NCBI RefSeq assembly: GCF_004116265.1
Contig: NZ_QOUX01000025.1
Location: forward strand, 55,539-119,538
DNA: 64,000 nt
Direction of reading: 5' to 3'
Source of the DNA: Anaerobacillus alkaliphilus
GTDB taxonomy: Bacteria; Bacillota; Bacilli; Bacillales; Anaerobacillaceae
Shown here: in pieces, positions 1 to 8,228 of the stretch
How the letters are laid out: every line of letters starts with the position of its first letter
Position numbering within the stretch: the first letter of the stretch is position 1
Translations under genes and position numbers: made by a program
The notes under the pieces: generated by a model
Told to the model about the DNA's origin: nothing
What the model saw: only the letters and a program-made list of their open reading frames with translations
The model's database searches: none

Positions 1-3000
1 GAGTTAAATAGCGGAGTGTATGCGGATATCCACCATCCTTTTCAACCGTCTTTTCGTGAATATGCTTGGTTCTTTAGTGATGAAATGGAAGTAAAAGATT
101 TAACAGGAAACAGTCCGCTTAATCCAATGACAGGTCAAGAATCAGAGTCGTTCCACGGAGTCAACCTACGCTACGAACCGCTTCATAATCGGTTAAAACT
201 GATTGAAGAAGGCGTCGTGGCCCCAGAGGCAGAAGGAGAAGAAGTTCACCATGATTCGTGGACCTTTGGTGACCCAGCAACGCCAATATTAAGAGGCTAT
301 GTAGGTGATCCAGCAGTTATAAGGGTCATTCATGGCGGTATAAAAGAGACGCACGTTTTTCATTATCATACGCATCAATGGTTTAGAGATCCGAAAAGTA
401 CGCTTGCAGATGTTATAGATTCACAATCGATTAGTCCACAAAGTCATTACGATGTTAGTCCTTTATATGGATTAGGGAGCTTAAATGGGGCAATTGGTGA
501 TACCATTGTTCACTGTCATTTGTATCCTCATTTTGAAGTAGGGATGTGGGGAATGAACAGAATATTCGACACCCTTCAAGACGGGAGTCAGTGCTATCCA
601 AATGGCGTTCCAATTGCACCTTTACAACCTTTACCAGACCGTCCGTGTCCTCCTCGACCGACAAAAGAAAAACCTGGTTTTCCAAATTTCATACCTGGAA
701 AAGTAGGGTGTAAAGCCCCACGACCACCATTAGGTATTGTCGGTGGCAGAGAGATGACCGAGTTAGAAAGAAATGCAGCGGTACCCAATGCAAGACCAGG
801 CTCCGTTTTTGTTGACTCTTGTTTAGGAAACCCAGTAGTCGTGGAGTATAATATCTCAGTCATTGAATTACCGATTGTCTACAATAAACAAGGGTGGCAT
901 GATCCGAAAGGGCGGTTTTACGTACTTGATGAAGATATAGAAGATTTTTTGGCTGGTAGAAAAGAGCCAGAACCGCTGACATTACATGTACCAGCTGGTT
1001 CTTGTATTCGAGTTAATTTTACAAATCGACTGCCTCATATTTTAGACGGAGACGCCTTTCAACTTGTGACGCGAACGTACGAAGTGGGTTTGCATATTCA
1101 TTATGTTAAATTCGATGTCTTAGTTTCTGATGGAGCAAATGTAGGGTGGAATTACGATAGCTCTGTCTTGCCAGGAGAAACAATTCGGTATGAATGGTAC
1201 GCTGATTCTGAATTGAAAGCTTTCTTTTTCCACGATCATTTATTTCCAACAAGTCAAGAAAACCATGGAGTGTTTGGGGCAGGGGTCATCCAGCCTAGAT
1301 TTTCGAAGTTTTTCAATTCTTGTACAGGGGATGAGATCGATTATGGAACGCAAGTAACCGTCCGCCATCCGATCATTCCAGATTATCGGGATCAAACATT
1401 GTTTGTACAAGATTTTGTTCTTTTGTTTGATAAAGATCAATGCCCGATACAAGCTCCGGAATACCCTGGATCATTGGATGATCCCGGCGTGTTTGGAGTC
1501 AATTTTAAAAATGAGCCTTTACAATTTCGTTTAGGGAAAGACTGTGATCCTGCATATTCATTTAGTTCTTACGTGAACGGTGATCCCGTTACACCGATTT
1601 TAAAGGCCTACGAAGGCGATCCTATTCGTATTCGATTATTACAAGGGTCTCATGAAGAGTCGCACAGTTTTAATCTTCACGGGTTGAAGTGGAAAGATGA
1701 ACGTGCGGACTTAGACTCAGCTTTAAAGTCGCAGCAGCATATAGGTATTTCCGAATCGTTTACATTTGAAATGGAAGTACCTTTATCAGGAGACTATTTA
1801 TGGGCATTTGAGACAGAAGAAGATGTTTGGAATGGAACGTGGGGACTTATTCGAGCGTATGACCAACTCGTCGAGGATTTGATCGTTCTTACAGATCGTC
1901 CGTGTCCGCCACCACGAACAGAGCCCCTTCCCGAAGTGACAGGAAAACCGCCTCAGTTGGCGAATCCACAAGCTACGCTGCCACCAGAGGCCGCTGTCGA
2001 TGCGCCAATCCGAAGATATAGTGTCGTCGCCTTTCAAACGCCTATTATATACAATTCTTACGGTGACCATGATCCGTACGGCATTATATTTGCCCTTGAA
2101 GAAGATGTTGATGATATTCTTTCAGGTAAAAAAAATCCAGAACCACTCGTGTTACGAGGGAACTCAGGCGATTTAGTGGAAGTGACGTTAAGAAGTGAGT
2201 TGAAGTTGGAATTATTCCCATTTCAAGATGGAATTCACCCTTATCCACCTGTGAAAGAGCAAGCTTTTTATCCACCATCGCTTCGAATTTCATTGCATCC
2301 GAGTTTATTAGACTATGATGTGAGAACATCGAGTGGAGATACGGTCGGATTTAATCCAGATCAAACGGTAGGACCTGGTGAAGTCATCACGTATAGATGG
2401 TACGTCAACGGTCATCACGGAACATGTGCTTTATGGGATATGGCAGATTTACGAAATCACCGGTCTTTTGGAACGTTTGGTGCTTTTATTTCAGAACCAC
2501 GTTTTACAACGTATTTAGATACAGAAACCCACCTCCCTGTTAAAGCGGGGGCCAATGTGATTTTAAGAAATCCGTTTCTTCCTGATACACGGGAATTTAC
2601 GTTAATTATGCATGATGGGGTTCGGTTAGAAGATAAAGATGGAAGATTAATATTAGATCCAATTGACGGCATCCTTTTAGGAGATGAATCAGAAATCGAA
2701 GTAGAAGTTGACACGTATGACAATGGTTCTAGAGGATTCAATTATCGTTCCGAAAGATTAATCAATCGTTATCGAGAGCATCCCGTTTTAAGTGATCTAT
2801 TTAGCTCCCGTGTATTTGGGGACCCGGCAACACCATTATTTGAAGCGTATCCAGGCGACCCAGTAGTCGTTCGTCTAACGAATCCATCTGAACGGAGAAG
2901 AGCACACACTTTTCATATGCACGGACATTATTGGAAATCAGATGCAAAAGAAATTGACTCTCGCGTTCGGTCATTTGTTGGGTTTTTAATTGCAGGTGCA

Positions 3001-3165
3001 ACAGACGACTTACCGTTAATAGGGGGAGCAGGGGGGATCTTCAACTTTCCAGGAGATTATATGTACCGATCGGGTAATATCCGCTGGGATATTGAACAAG
3101 GGATGTGGGGGATTTTTAGAGTTCACCAAGAGTTACAACCACATTTAAAAAAATTACAAAACTAA
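1..3165 (+). CDS. mnxG: MnxG-like giant multicopper oxidase (5' end outside window)
   Basis: The frame is open to the window edge, so the gene is probably 5'-truncated. The GTG at 16 has no ribosome binding site and is unlikely to be the real start. Counting from 16, residues 113-120 (HVFHYHTH) and 166-179 (HCHLYPHFEVGMWG) form the paired His motifs and type-1 copper ligands of multicopper oxidases. Further His clusters lie near residues 357 (HIH), 405 (HDH), 550 (NLHG) and 965 (HMHGH). The chain is modular: a DRPCPPxR proline-rich linker occurs near residues 209 and 628, and a DEDIEDFLAGRK / EEDVDDILSGKK segment near 302 and 692. At more than 1,050 residues it is far longer than laccases or CotA (about 500) and fits the Bacillus Mn(II) oxidase MnxG (about 1,200 residues), an exosporium enzyme oxidising Mn(II) to Mn oxide. 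Neighbouring Cys/His-rich coat-like genes and an SCO copper chaperone support that. The exact substrate is inferred. Confidence 0.8.
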   Translation, partial: ELNSGVYADIHHPFQPSFREYAWFFSDEMEVKDLTGNSPLNPMTGQESESFHGVNLRYEPLHNRLKLIEEGVVAPEAEGEEVHHDSWTFGDPATPILRGYVGDPAVIRVIHGGIKETHVFHYHTHQWFRDPKSTLADVIDSQSISPQSHYDVSPLYGLGSLNGAIGDTIVHCHLYPHFEVGMWGMNRIFDTLQDGSQCYPNGVPIAPLQPLPDRPCPPRPTKEKPGFPNFIPGKVGCKAPRPPLGIVGGREMTELERNAAVPNARPGSVFVDSCLGNPVVVEYNISVIELPIVYNKQGWHDPKGRFYVLDEDIEDFLAGRKEPEPLTLHVPAGSCIRVNFTNRLPHILDGDAFQLVTRTYEVGLHIHYVKFDVLVSDGANVGWNYDSSVLPGETIRYEWYADSELKAFFFHDHLFPTSQENHGVFGAGVIQPRFSKFFNSCTGDEIDYGTQVTVRHPIIPDYRDQTLFVQDFVLLFDKDQCPIQAPEYPGSLDDPGVFGVNFKNEPLQFRLGKDCDPAYSFSSYVNGDPVTPILKAYEGDPIRIRLLQGSHEESHSFNLHGLKWKDERADLDSALKSQQHIGISESFTFEMEVPLSGDYLWAFETEEDVWNGTWGLIRAYDQLVEDLIVLTDRPCPPPRTEPLPEVTGKPPQLANPQATLPPEAAVDAPIRRYSVVAFQTPIIYNSYGDHDPYGIIFALEEDVDDILSGKKNPEPLVLRGNSGDLVEVTLRSELKLELFPFQDGIHPYPPVKEQAFYPPSLRISLHPSLLDYDVRTSSGDTVGFNPDQTVGPGEVITYRWYVNGHHGTCALWDMADLRNHRSFGTFGAFISEPRFTTYLDTETHLPVKAGANVILRNPFLPDTREFTLIMHDGVRLEDKDGRLILDPIDGILLGDESEIEVEVDTYDNGSRGFNYRSERLINRYREHPVLSDLFSSRVFGDPATPLFEAYPGDPVVVRLTNPSERRRAHTFHMHGHYWKSDAKEIDSRVRSFVGFLIAGATDDLPLIGGAGGIFNFPGDYMYRSGNIRWDIEQGMWGIFRVHQELQPHLKKLQN

Positions 3166-3202
3166 GAAGATGCTCTTATTAGTAAGAAAGGATGTGAAAA
3201 CG

Positions 3203-4102
3203 ATGAATTCAAAGGAGCATACGGAAACATTTTGTTGTCCGGATGTTGTACCTCCAGGAACACCTGATGATTTTTGCATACCTGAATGTGACTGTCCAGA
3301 ACGTATTTTAACACCATTGTATCCATCACCAACATCATGTCTTTCAGAAGAAGAAACATTGGAACTTGACGAGAAGATTGAAACTGCCAATCGTTTATTA
3401 CTCGACTTAGCGTTATCAGGGGAACAAAGTGAAGAGAGTAGAAGAAGCGCCTTCGACCGATTAGTGGGGCATTTCGTAAAAATCGAATTAAACGAAGCTA
3501 TTGAAGATAAAGAGTGTAAAGTACGAGACGGTAAAAAACACGTAAAGAAAAGAAGAATAAAAGTCAAAAAGAAAAGTGAAACAGAAGGGATATATCATCA
3601 AGGAAAAGTTGGGCGAAGAAGAAGACAACAAGTGAAAGAGAAACAACTTCAGCATAAAAAGATCGGCAAGTCTATGGCAGGAAACAAACATGTAGAGGGG
3701 CGAGTTAATTTAGTTGGATTCGATTTTGTCACGTTATTGCAGGATCACCGAGAGTTTATAATTCCCTTTGGAAACATTTGTAAAATAAGTTCAACCCATC
3801 ATCCGATGGAAATGCCGCATGAACGAGAATTAGAAAGCATTGACCCGTGTCTACGGAGAGAGTTAACGTTCAATTTTGGAAGGACCGTTAGTGCTTCGCC
3901 AGAGCTAATCCAAATTTTCTATCGGCTAAGATTGAATATTTATTTGCTCATGTTAGTTGGGAAAAAAATGAAGATCGCCTATGACGACCGTTATGCGAGT
4001 GGAACGTTACACGATGTCACGAACGACGATGTATCATTTTGTCTGGACGATAAGCGAGTAAAAGAAATTCCATTGCGTTCCATTAGACTTGTTGTCCTCT
4101 AA
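3203..4102 (+). CDS. Cys-rich, Lys/Arg-rich spore coat/exosporium-like protein
   Basis: ATG 3203 is chosen because AAAGGATG lies 8-10 nt upstream; an in-frame ATG at 3170 has no such site. The 299-residue product has three parts. The N-terminal segment is Cys-rich (CCPDVV, FCIPECDCPE, about residues 11-36). The middle (about 105-165) is strongly basic, with runs such as KKHVKKRRIKVKKK and GRRRRQQ. The C-terminal half has two small beta-barrel-like repeats (GRVNLVGFDFVTLL and GKKMKIAYDDRYASGTL), similar in pattern to the C-terminus of the minus-strand protein at 4504-5064. It starts 37 nt after the oxidase, probably in the same transcript. Cys-rich heads plus such tails are typical of Bacillus coat proteins. 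It may anchor or feed copper or manganese to the oxidase, but that is a guess from position. Confidence 0.6.
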   Translation: MNSKEHTETFCCPDVVPPGTPDDFCIPECDCPERILTPLYPSPTSCLSEEETLELDEKIETANRLLLDLALSGEQSEESRRSAFDRLVGHFVKIELNEAIEDKECKVRDGKKHVKKRRIKVKKKSETEGIYHQGKVGRRRRQQVKEKQLQHKKIGKSMAGNKHVEGRVNLVGFDFVTLLQDHREFIIPFGNICKISSTHHPMEMPHERELESIDPCLRRELTFNFGRTVSASPELIQIFYRLRLNIYLLMLVGKKMKIAYDDRYASGTLHDVTNDDVSFCLDDKRVKEIPLRSIRLVVL

Positions 4103-4192
4103 AAAAAATGAGCGGCGTTGATCCAATTTGTCTTACTTGTGAACGACAAATTACGGAAAAACAGAGATAATCACAGTATATATTTCACATGT

Positions 4193-4230
4193 TAAAAGGC
4201 ACGAAAGACTTAGTCTTCGTGCCTTTTAAT
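4193..4230 (+). terminator. Intrinsic terminator after the oxidase/coat pair
   Basis: AAAGGCACGAAAGAC and GTCTTCGTGCCTTT form a stem with one bulge and a 3-nt loop, followed by T-rich sequence. It ends the plus-strand transcript of the two preceding genes. Confidence 0.8.
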
Positions 4231-4374
4231 TTGCTCGTTCTAATATATAATATCTAATTAAACCATACTACCTCCTATACGACCAGGTTAAAGTGGTTAA
4301 ATAGAGAACCCTTCGCCACTTTATCTCATTTTTGAAGTGTTCGTAAGTATTTTTATAATACTTATTGATATGAC

Positions 4375-4414
4375 AAAAAAACACATGTGATTTGTTATAT
4401 TAAATCACATGTGT
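4375..4414 (-). terminator. Intrinsic terminator for the His-rich coat-like gene
   Basis: ACACATGTGATTT and AAATCACATGTGT form a perfect 13-bp stem at 4381-4414. On the minus strand it is followed by a run of seven T, so it acts for the gene ending at 4504. Confidence 0.8.
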
Positions 4415-4503
4415 TTGAATAGATTGTATACACCTTAGAAGTTAACCCGTTAAATCGGACTGAGGTCCCTTTTTCATGTGGTTAATATTTCTACCATGAA
4501 AAT

Positions 4504-5064
4504 TTATTTACAGCAGTCACACTTACTCTTTTTGTGTTCAAATGATTTAATAGATTCAAAAGGATAGATTCGAACAAATTTGTCTTTTTCTTTCTTATCT
4601 TTTTTCTTGCAAGGGTCTCTACGGTCTTTTTTGTCATCTTTTAACTCGACTTCTACATAATCAGATCCGACGAAACATAGTTTTCCCTCAACTATTTCGC
4701 AGTCTTCTCCACAACTAATGTCCATTTTAATTTCACAACCAATGAGTTGTCGTAATTTATAACTCATCCCACCATATAATCCACCTAAACGAAGGCGAAA
4801 ACGGTCATCACATAAAAAACGGTCATCATAATAAAAGCTTCTATCAGAAATGACTGGGGTTCTACAATCCGTGTAACAGTTAGAACACCCACAAGAGTGA
4901 TGTCTATGGTGTAGATGACAAGAATGATGTGAATGGTGTAGATGATGAGGGTGATAGCTGTGGCGATCCCGTCGATAATGTCTTTGGTGATCACTATAGC
5001 AGCTACAACGTGAATGTTTAAACTCATGTCCTCGGTTGCAAGTACAGTGATGATACATACTCAT
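4504..5064 (-). CDS. His/Cys-rich spore coat-like protein
   Basis: The ATG at 5064 has an excellent GAAGGAGG site 8 nt upstream; the longer frame to 5103 is ignored. The 186-residue product starts with CxC and Cys/His pairs. It then has a stretch of alternating His pairs (HPHHLHHSHHSCHLHHRHH, about residues 38-56) and a CGCSNC motif. The C-terminal half carries a small beta-rich domain of about 75 residues (from RQLIGCEIKMDI) interrupted by a Lys/Asp run, like the C-terminal repeats of the protein encoded at 3203-4102, and ends in CDCCK. Such His/Cys density suggests Cu, Zn or Mn binding in the spore coat or exosporium. It is convergent to the oxidase operon and divergent from the SCO gene. 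Confidence 0.65.
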   Translation of the reverse strand: MSMYHHCTCNRGHEFKHSRCSCYSDHQRHYRRDRHSYHPHHLHHSHHSCHLHHRHHSCGCSNCYTDCRTPVISDRSFYYDDRFLCDDRFRLRLGGLYGGMSYKLRQLIGCEIKMDISCGEDCEIVEGKLCFVGSDYVEVELKDDKKDRRDPCKKKDKKEKDKFVRIYPFESIKSFEHKKSKCDCCK

Positions 5065-5125
5065 TTTATAATCCTCCTTCAAAATATTTGAGTTAACGAA
5101 CAATGATTTGTTCTAACTCTTGTAT

Positions 5126-5134
5126 TATCGTATG
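5126..5134 (-). promoter_or_regulatory. Possible sporulation sigma (SigE/SigK) -10 element
   Basis: On the minus strand CATACGATA matches the CATANNNTA -10 pattern of SigK and is close to the SigE pattern. It lies about 60 nt upstream of the His-rich gene's start. I could not see a convincing -35, so this is weak support for mother-cell expression. Confidence 0.3.
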
Positions 5135-5304
5135 CTCGTTCGATTGAAATGAATGGAGGAACAACTATTATTAGATAAATAGGTTTTTTACGGAAGATTA
5201 GTCAAATTTTTATCTTTTTATAAAGTGGTCTTTAACCCGTGTCCGTGTATGGAGATTGAACATAGAATATTAAAGTTCAAGTCTTATAGATAGAGGTGAG
5301 ACCC

Positions 5305-5898
5305 ATAAAAAGAGCAGTTCTATACGGTTTTATGTTGCTGTCCATCCTTTTTGCGGTTTATTTTGTGTATCATTTTCAGAAAAAGGATACACTGCCTGTT
5401 TTAGATCAAGTAGAGCCTTTTATATTAGAAGACCGTTATGGTAATCTGTACACTTCTAATAATGAGAAGGTTAAATTATTAGCGTTTTTTTACACGCGTT
5501 GCCCAGACATTTGTCCGATGACGATGATGGATTTTAGAGAATTACAAGCAAAACTGAAATTACAAGGGGTATTCGGTAAAGATGTCGAGCTAATAGCGAT
5601 TACGCTAGACCCCGAGCATGATGATTTACAAGCAATCACTATTTACGCCGAAGCTTTTGAAGCAGATCCTGAGGGATGGAAATTTCTAAGAGGAACTTTA
5701 TCTGAGACGGAGAAAGTCGCTAATGCCTATCATATGAAATTTAAAAAAGTAAGTGGTGATTTTATTGCTCATAATACGACGATGTTTCTGATCGATAAGG
5801 ATAATCGAATACGTGGTCTTTATGATATGGCCAATGCAAAGAAACGGATTGATCAAGACGGAATTATGGATGCGCTAATAACATTAGTGAATGAATAA
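5305..5898 (+). CDS. SCO1/SenC family copper chaperone
   Basis: Thioredoxin-fold protein with an N-terminal membrane anchor (VLYGFMLLSILFAVYFVYHF). It has the SCO copper ligands CPDICP (Cys69/Cys73 counted from GTG 5296) and the distal His159 (AHNTT). SCO proteins deliver copper to cytochrome oxidase CuA, and related proteins occur in Mn-oxidase operons. The start is odd: the GTG at 5296 sits inside the Shine-Dalgarno-like AGAGGTGAG, whereas an in-frame ATA at 5305 has ideal spacing and would give a clean KRAVLYGF signal anchor. I use 5305; GTG 5296 is the alternative. The YtkA-like lipoprotein gene follows after 30 nt, so the two form an operon. Confidence 0.85.
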   Translation: MKRAVLYGFMLLSILFAVYFVYHFQKKDTLPVLDQVEPFILEDRYGNLYTSNNEKVKLLAFFYTRCPDICPMTMMDFRELQAKLKLQGVFGKDVELIAITLDPEHDDLQAITIYAEAFEADPEGWKFLRGTLSETEKVANAYHMKFKKVSGDFIAHNTTMFLIDKDNRIRGLYDMANAKKRIDQDGIMDALITLVNE

Positions 5899-5928
5899 AT
5901 GGAGATTGTTTAGAAAGGAACTAAAGCG

Positions 5929-6378
5929 ATGAAAATATTCTTAACCTTATTCTTTCTCACTTTTGCAACTTTTTTTGTTACCGCTTGTTCAGGTGAATTG
6001 AACAAGAAAATAGCTCTTTCTGAGTTAGTAGACGTAGAGATAATTATAGGAGAAGACGTGAAACTGGACGAAGAAACGGTTTTAAATGTGAAGGTAACTC
6101 AAGGAGATGAGGCGGTTTTAGATGCAGATCAGGTTGAATTTGAAATATGGAAAACGGACCGGCCGGAAGATAGGGTATTTTTGGAAGCAATTCATGTTAA
6201 AGACGGGATCTATAGTGTGACAGTGCTATTTAAAGAGGAAGGCGTGTACATCGTTCAGCCACACGTAACCGCTCGAGGCTCACACGTTATGCCTAAGAAA
6301 GAGGTTATCGTTGGAAATGTATTTGAACAAGGGAATCATTATAACGACGACAGCAAAAGTGAAAAACATGACCATTAA
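5929..6378 (+). CDS. YtkA-like (FixH-type) lipoprotein
   Basis: AAAGGAACT precedes ATG 5929. The 149-residue product has a lipoprotein signal with lipobox VTAC (Cys20), then an Ig-like beta domain. The segment VEFEIWKTDRPEDRVF...GIYSVTVLFKEEGVYIVQPHV has the YtkA/FixH pattern, and the tail is acidic and His-containing (NHYNDDSKSEKHDH). YtkA-like proteins are extracytoplasmic and often sit beside SCO or copper genes, as here. A role in copper delivery is inferred from pairing with SCO. Confidence 0.75.
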   Translation: MKIFLTLFFLTFATFFVTACSGELNKKIALSELVDVEIIIGEDVKLDEETVLNVKVTQGDEAVLDADQVEFEIWKTDRPEDRVFLEAIHVKDGIYSVTVLFKEEGVYIVQPHVTARGSHVMPKKEVIVGNVFEQGNHYNDDSKSEKHDH

Positions 6379-6490
6379 GAGGTAGCGCCATTCAGTAGGA
6401 AGAAGTGTCCCTCATTCTCTTAAAGAGGTTTATGGAAGAATGATATCGAATATACTGCTTAACAAAAACAAATTGGAAATGAGGGACTAT

Positions 6491-7105
6491 ATGGAGCAAG
6501 CATTTTCAACGAACATGATTGACCCTTCGCAAAATACTAGTCAGGAAAATTATAAGCTCTTAATTGGTAGCATTATCCCGAGACCAATCGCTTTTGTCAC
6601 GACACAGTCGCAAAGTGGGGTAATAAATGGAGCGCCCTTTAGTTACTTTAACATCGTCTCGTCGAACCCACCGCTTATCTCGATATCAATTCAGCGAGGA
6701 GGAGATAGGCAAAAGGATACAGCAAGGAATATCCTTGCAAAAAAAGAATTTGTCGTTCATATTGTTGATGAAGACAATGTTGAAAAGGTAAATATGACTG
6801 CAGCAAGTCTTCCACCAGATGAAAGTGAAATTGAACTTTCAGGGTTAACCCCAATTTCTAGTACGAAGATTTCCGTCCCTGGAGTGAAAGAAGCAAAAAT
6901 TCGTATGGAATGTGTGTTAGAGCAGTCATTAGAGCTAGGTGGTAACTGTGACTTTATTATAGGTAGAGTCGTTCAGTTTTATTTTAGTGATGAAATATAT
7001 CAAGATGGGAAAATAAATCCTCACAGCCTGCGAGCAGTTAGTCGCCTCGCAGGTAATGATTACGCAAAAATAGGTGAAATTTTCACTCTTGAGAGACCTA
7101 AATAG
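6491..7105 (+). CDS. Flavin reductase-like (FMN-binding split barrel) protein, YwrF type
   Basis: The 204-residue frame from ATG 6491 (GAGGG upstream) is preferred over 6440, which has no site. The motifs LLIGSIIPRPIAFVTTQS and GAPFSYFNIVSSNPPLISISI are the hallmark FMN-binding start of the flavin reductase-like domain, followed by the conserved KDTARNI segment and C-terminal GNCDFIIGRVV. Members reduce or store FMN for partner oxygenases or nitroreductases; no partner oxygenase is adjacent. The next gene, 15 nt downstream, is an MhqD-like hydrolase, suggesting a shared role in quinone or electrophile stress. Confidence 0.8.
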   Translation: MEQAFSTNMIDPSQNTSQENYKLLIGSIIPRPIAFVTTQSQSGVINGAPFSYFNIVSSNPPLISISIQRGGDRQKDTARNILAKKEFVVHIVDEDNVEKVNMTAASLPPDESEIELSGLTPISSTKISVPGVKEAKIRMECVLEQSLELGGNCDFIIGRVVQFYFSDEIYQDGKINPHSLRAVSRLAGNDYAKIGEIFTLERPK

Positions 7106-7120
7106 AAAAGGAGACGAACC

Positions 7121-7726
7121 ATGAAACATATCTTTCAAAAAGGAACAAATCCCTCAAAACCAACATTATTGTTATTACACGGTACAGGAGGAAATGAAAA
7201 CGACTTATTACCGTTGGCAGACTTAATTGATAAGGAAGCATCTGTGTTAAGTGTGCGCGGGAATGTATCAGAGAATGGGATGCCGCGCTTTTTCCGTCGT
7301 TTAGCAGAAGGGGTATTTGATATGGAGGATTTAATCTTCCGTACGAAGGAACTTCATGAATTCTTAAATGAGGCAGCTGTAAAATATGAATTTGACCGCA
7401 ATAATATCGTAGCTGTCGGCTATTCAAATGGAGCAAACATTGCGGGAAGCTTGTTATTTCATTACGGAAACTCATTAAAAGCTGCTAGCCTACATCACCC
7501 AATGGTGCCACGTCGAGATATTGAATTACCTGATTTAACGGGTACATCTGTCTTTATTGCGGCAGGTACAAATGATCCGATTTGTACATCTGAAGAGTCT
7601 ATCGAACTTCAATCATTATTAGAAAAAGCGAAAGCTACGGTAGACATTCATTGGGAAAACCGCGGACATCAATTGACGAGAGATGAAGTAGATGCTGCTG
7701 CTAAGTGGTATCAGTCATTATTATAA
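7121..7726 (+). CDS. mhqD: MhqD-like carboxylesterase/hydrolase
   Basis: Alpha/beta-hydrolase of 201 residues with an AAAAGGAGACG site upstream. It has the oxyanion loop LLLLHGTGGNENDL and a catalytic triad visible as Ser102 (GYSNG), Asp152 (AAGTNDP) and His183 (NRGHQL). The sequence fits MhqD (YodD) of Bacillus, a hydrolase of the MhqR regulon induced by methylhydroquinone and catechols. The DoxX/MhqP-type gene follows after 10 nt, so two mhq-type genes are joined here; in B. subtilis they belong to separate mhq operons. I saw no MhqR gene or obvious operator in the window. Confidence 0.8.
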   Translation: MKHIFQKGTNPSKPTLLLLHGTGGNENDLLPLADLIDKEASVLSVRGNVSENGMPRFFRRLAEGVFDMEDLIFRTKELHEFLNEAAVKYEFDRNNIVAVGYSNGANIAGSLLFHYGNSLKAASLHHPMVPRRDIELPDLTGTSVFIAAGTNDPICTSEESIELQSLLEKAKATVDIHWENRGHQLTRDEVDAAAKWYQSLL

Positions 7727-7736
7727 TGGAGCAACT

Positions 7737-8138
7737 ATGAGAAACGATATTGGTGCTTTATTATTAAGAATTACATTAGGAGTAGTCTTTCTAAGCCATG
7801 GCTTAGCTAAGTTTCAGGGAGGCATTGAAAATGTCGTAGGCTGGTTTCAATCAATAGGATTGCCAGGATTTATGGCCTATGGGGTAGCTGGGATAGAAGT
7901 GATTGGTGGGGCCGCACTCATCGTCGGTTTAGGTACGAGGGTATTTTCATTGCTTTTTTCACTAATCCTTTTAGGCGCAATTGTTAAAGTGAAGTTTGCT
8001 GCAGGGTTTTTAGATGGTTATGCATACGATGTCATTTTACTAGCCATTGGCATTCATCTTTCATTAAACGGTAGTAAGTTCTTTTCTTTAGACCAGTCGT
8101 TGTTTTCAAATACTAAAGAACATACATATAGAGGCTGA
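7737..8138 (+). CDS. mhqP: DoxX family membrane protein (MhqP-like)
   Basis: ATG 7737 (TGGAG upstream) gives 133 residues. Four hydrophobic helices and the motif LLLRITLGVVFLSHGLAKFQGG...GWFQSIGLPGFMAYGVAGIEVIGG are typical of DoxX. MhqP (YdfP) is the B. subtilis member induced by quinones. It acts in the cytoplasmic membrane, but its chemistry is unsettled. Its stop codon lies inside the following terminator hairpin. Confidence 0.8.
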   Translation: MRNDIGALLLRITLGVVFLSHGLAKFQGGIENVVGWFQSIGLPGFMAYGVAGIEVIGGAALIVGLGTRVFSLLFSLILLGAIVKVKFAAGFLDGYAYDVILLAIGIHLSLNGSKFFSLDQSLFSNTKEHTYRG

Positions 8139-8158
8139 CAAATCTGTCAGTCTTTTTT
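8133..8158 (+). terminator. Intrinsic terminator overlapping the doxX stop codon
   Basis: CTGACA-AATC-TGTCAG followed by a T run. The TGA stop of the DoxX gene (8136-8138) is in the left arm. Confidence 0.8.
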
Positions 8159-8228
8159 AATTTTTAGAAAATTCTATGTAAATTGTAGAAAATCAGGTAC
8201 AATTTATAAAAAACGAACAGGTGACCAA

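Larger units (their letters stand above)
4103..4503. other. Convergent intergenic region, two hairpins only
   Basis: About 400 bp between convergent genes. Apart from the plus-strand terminator at 4193-4230 and the minus-strand one at 4375-4414, I see no gene, RNA or repeat here. Confidence 0.6.
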
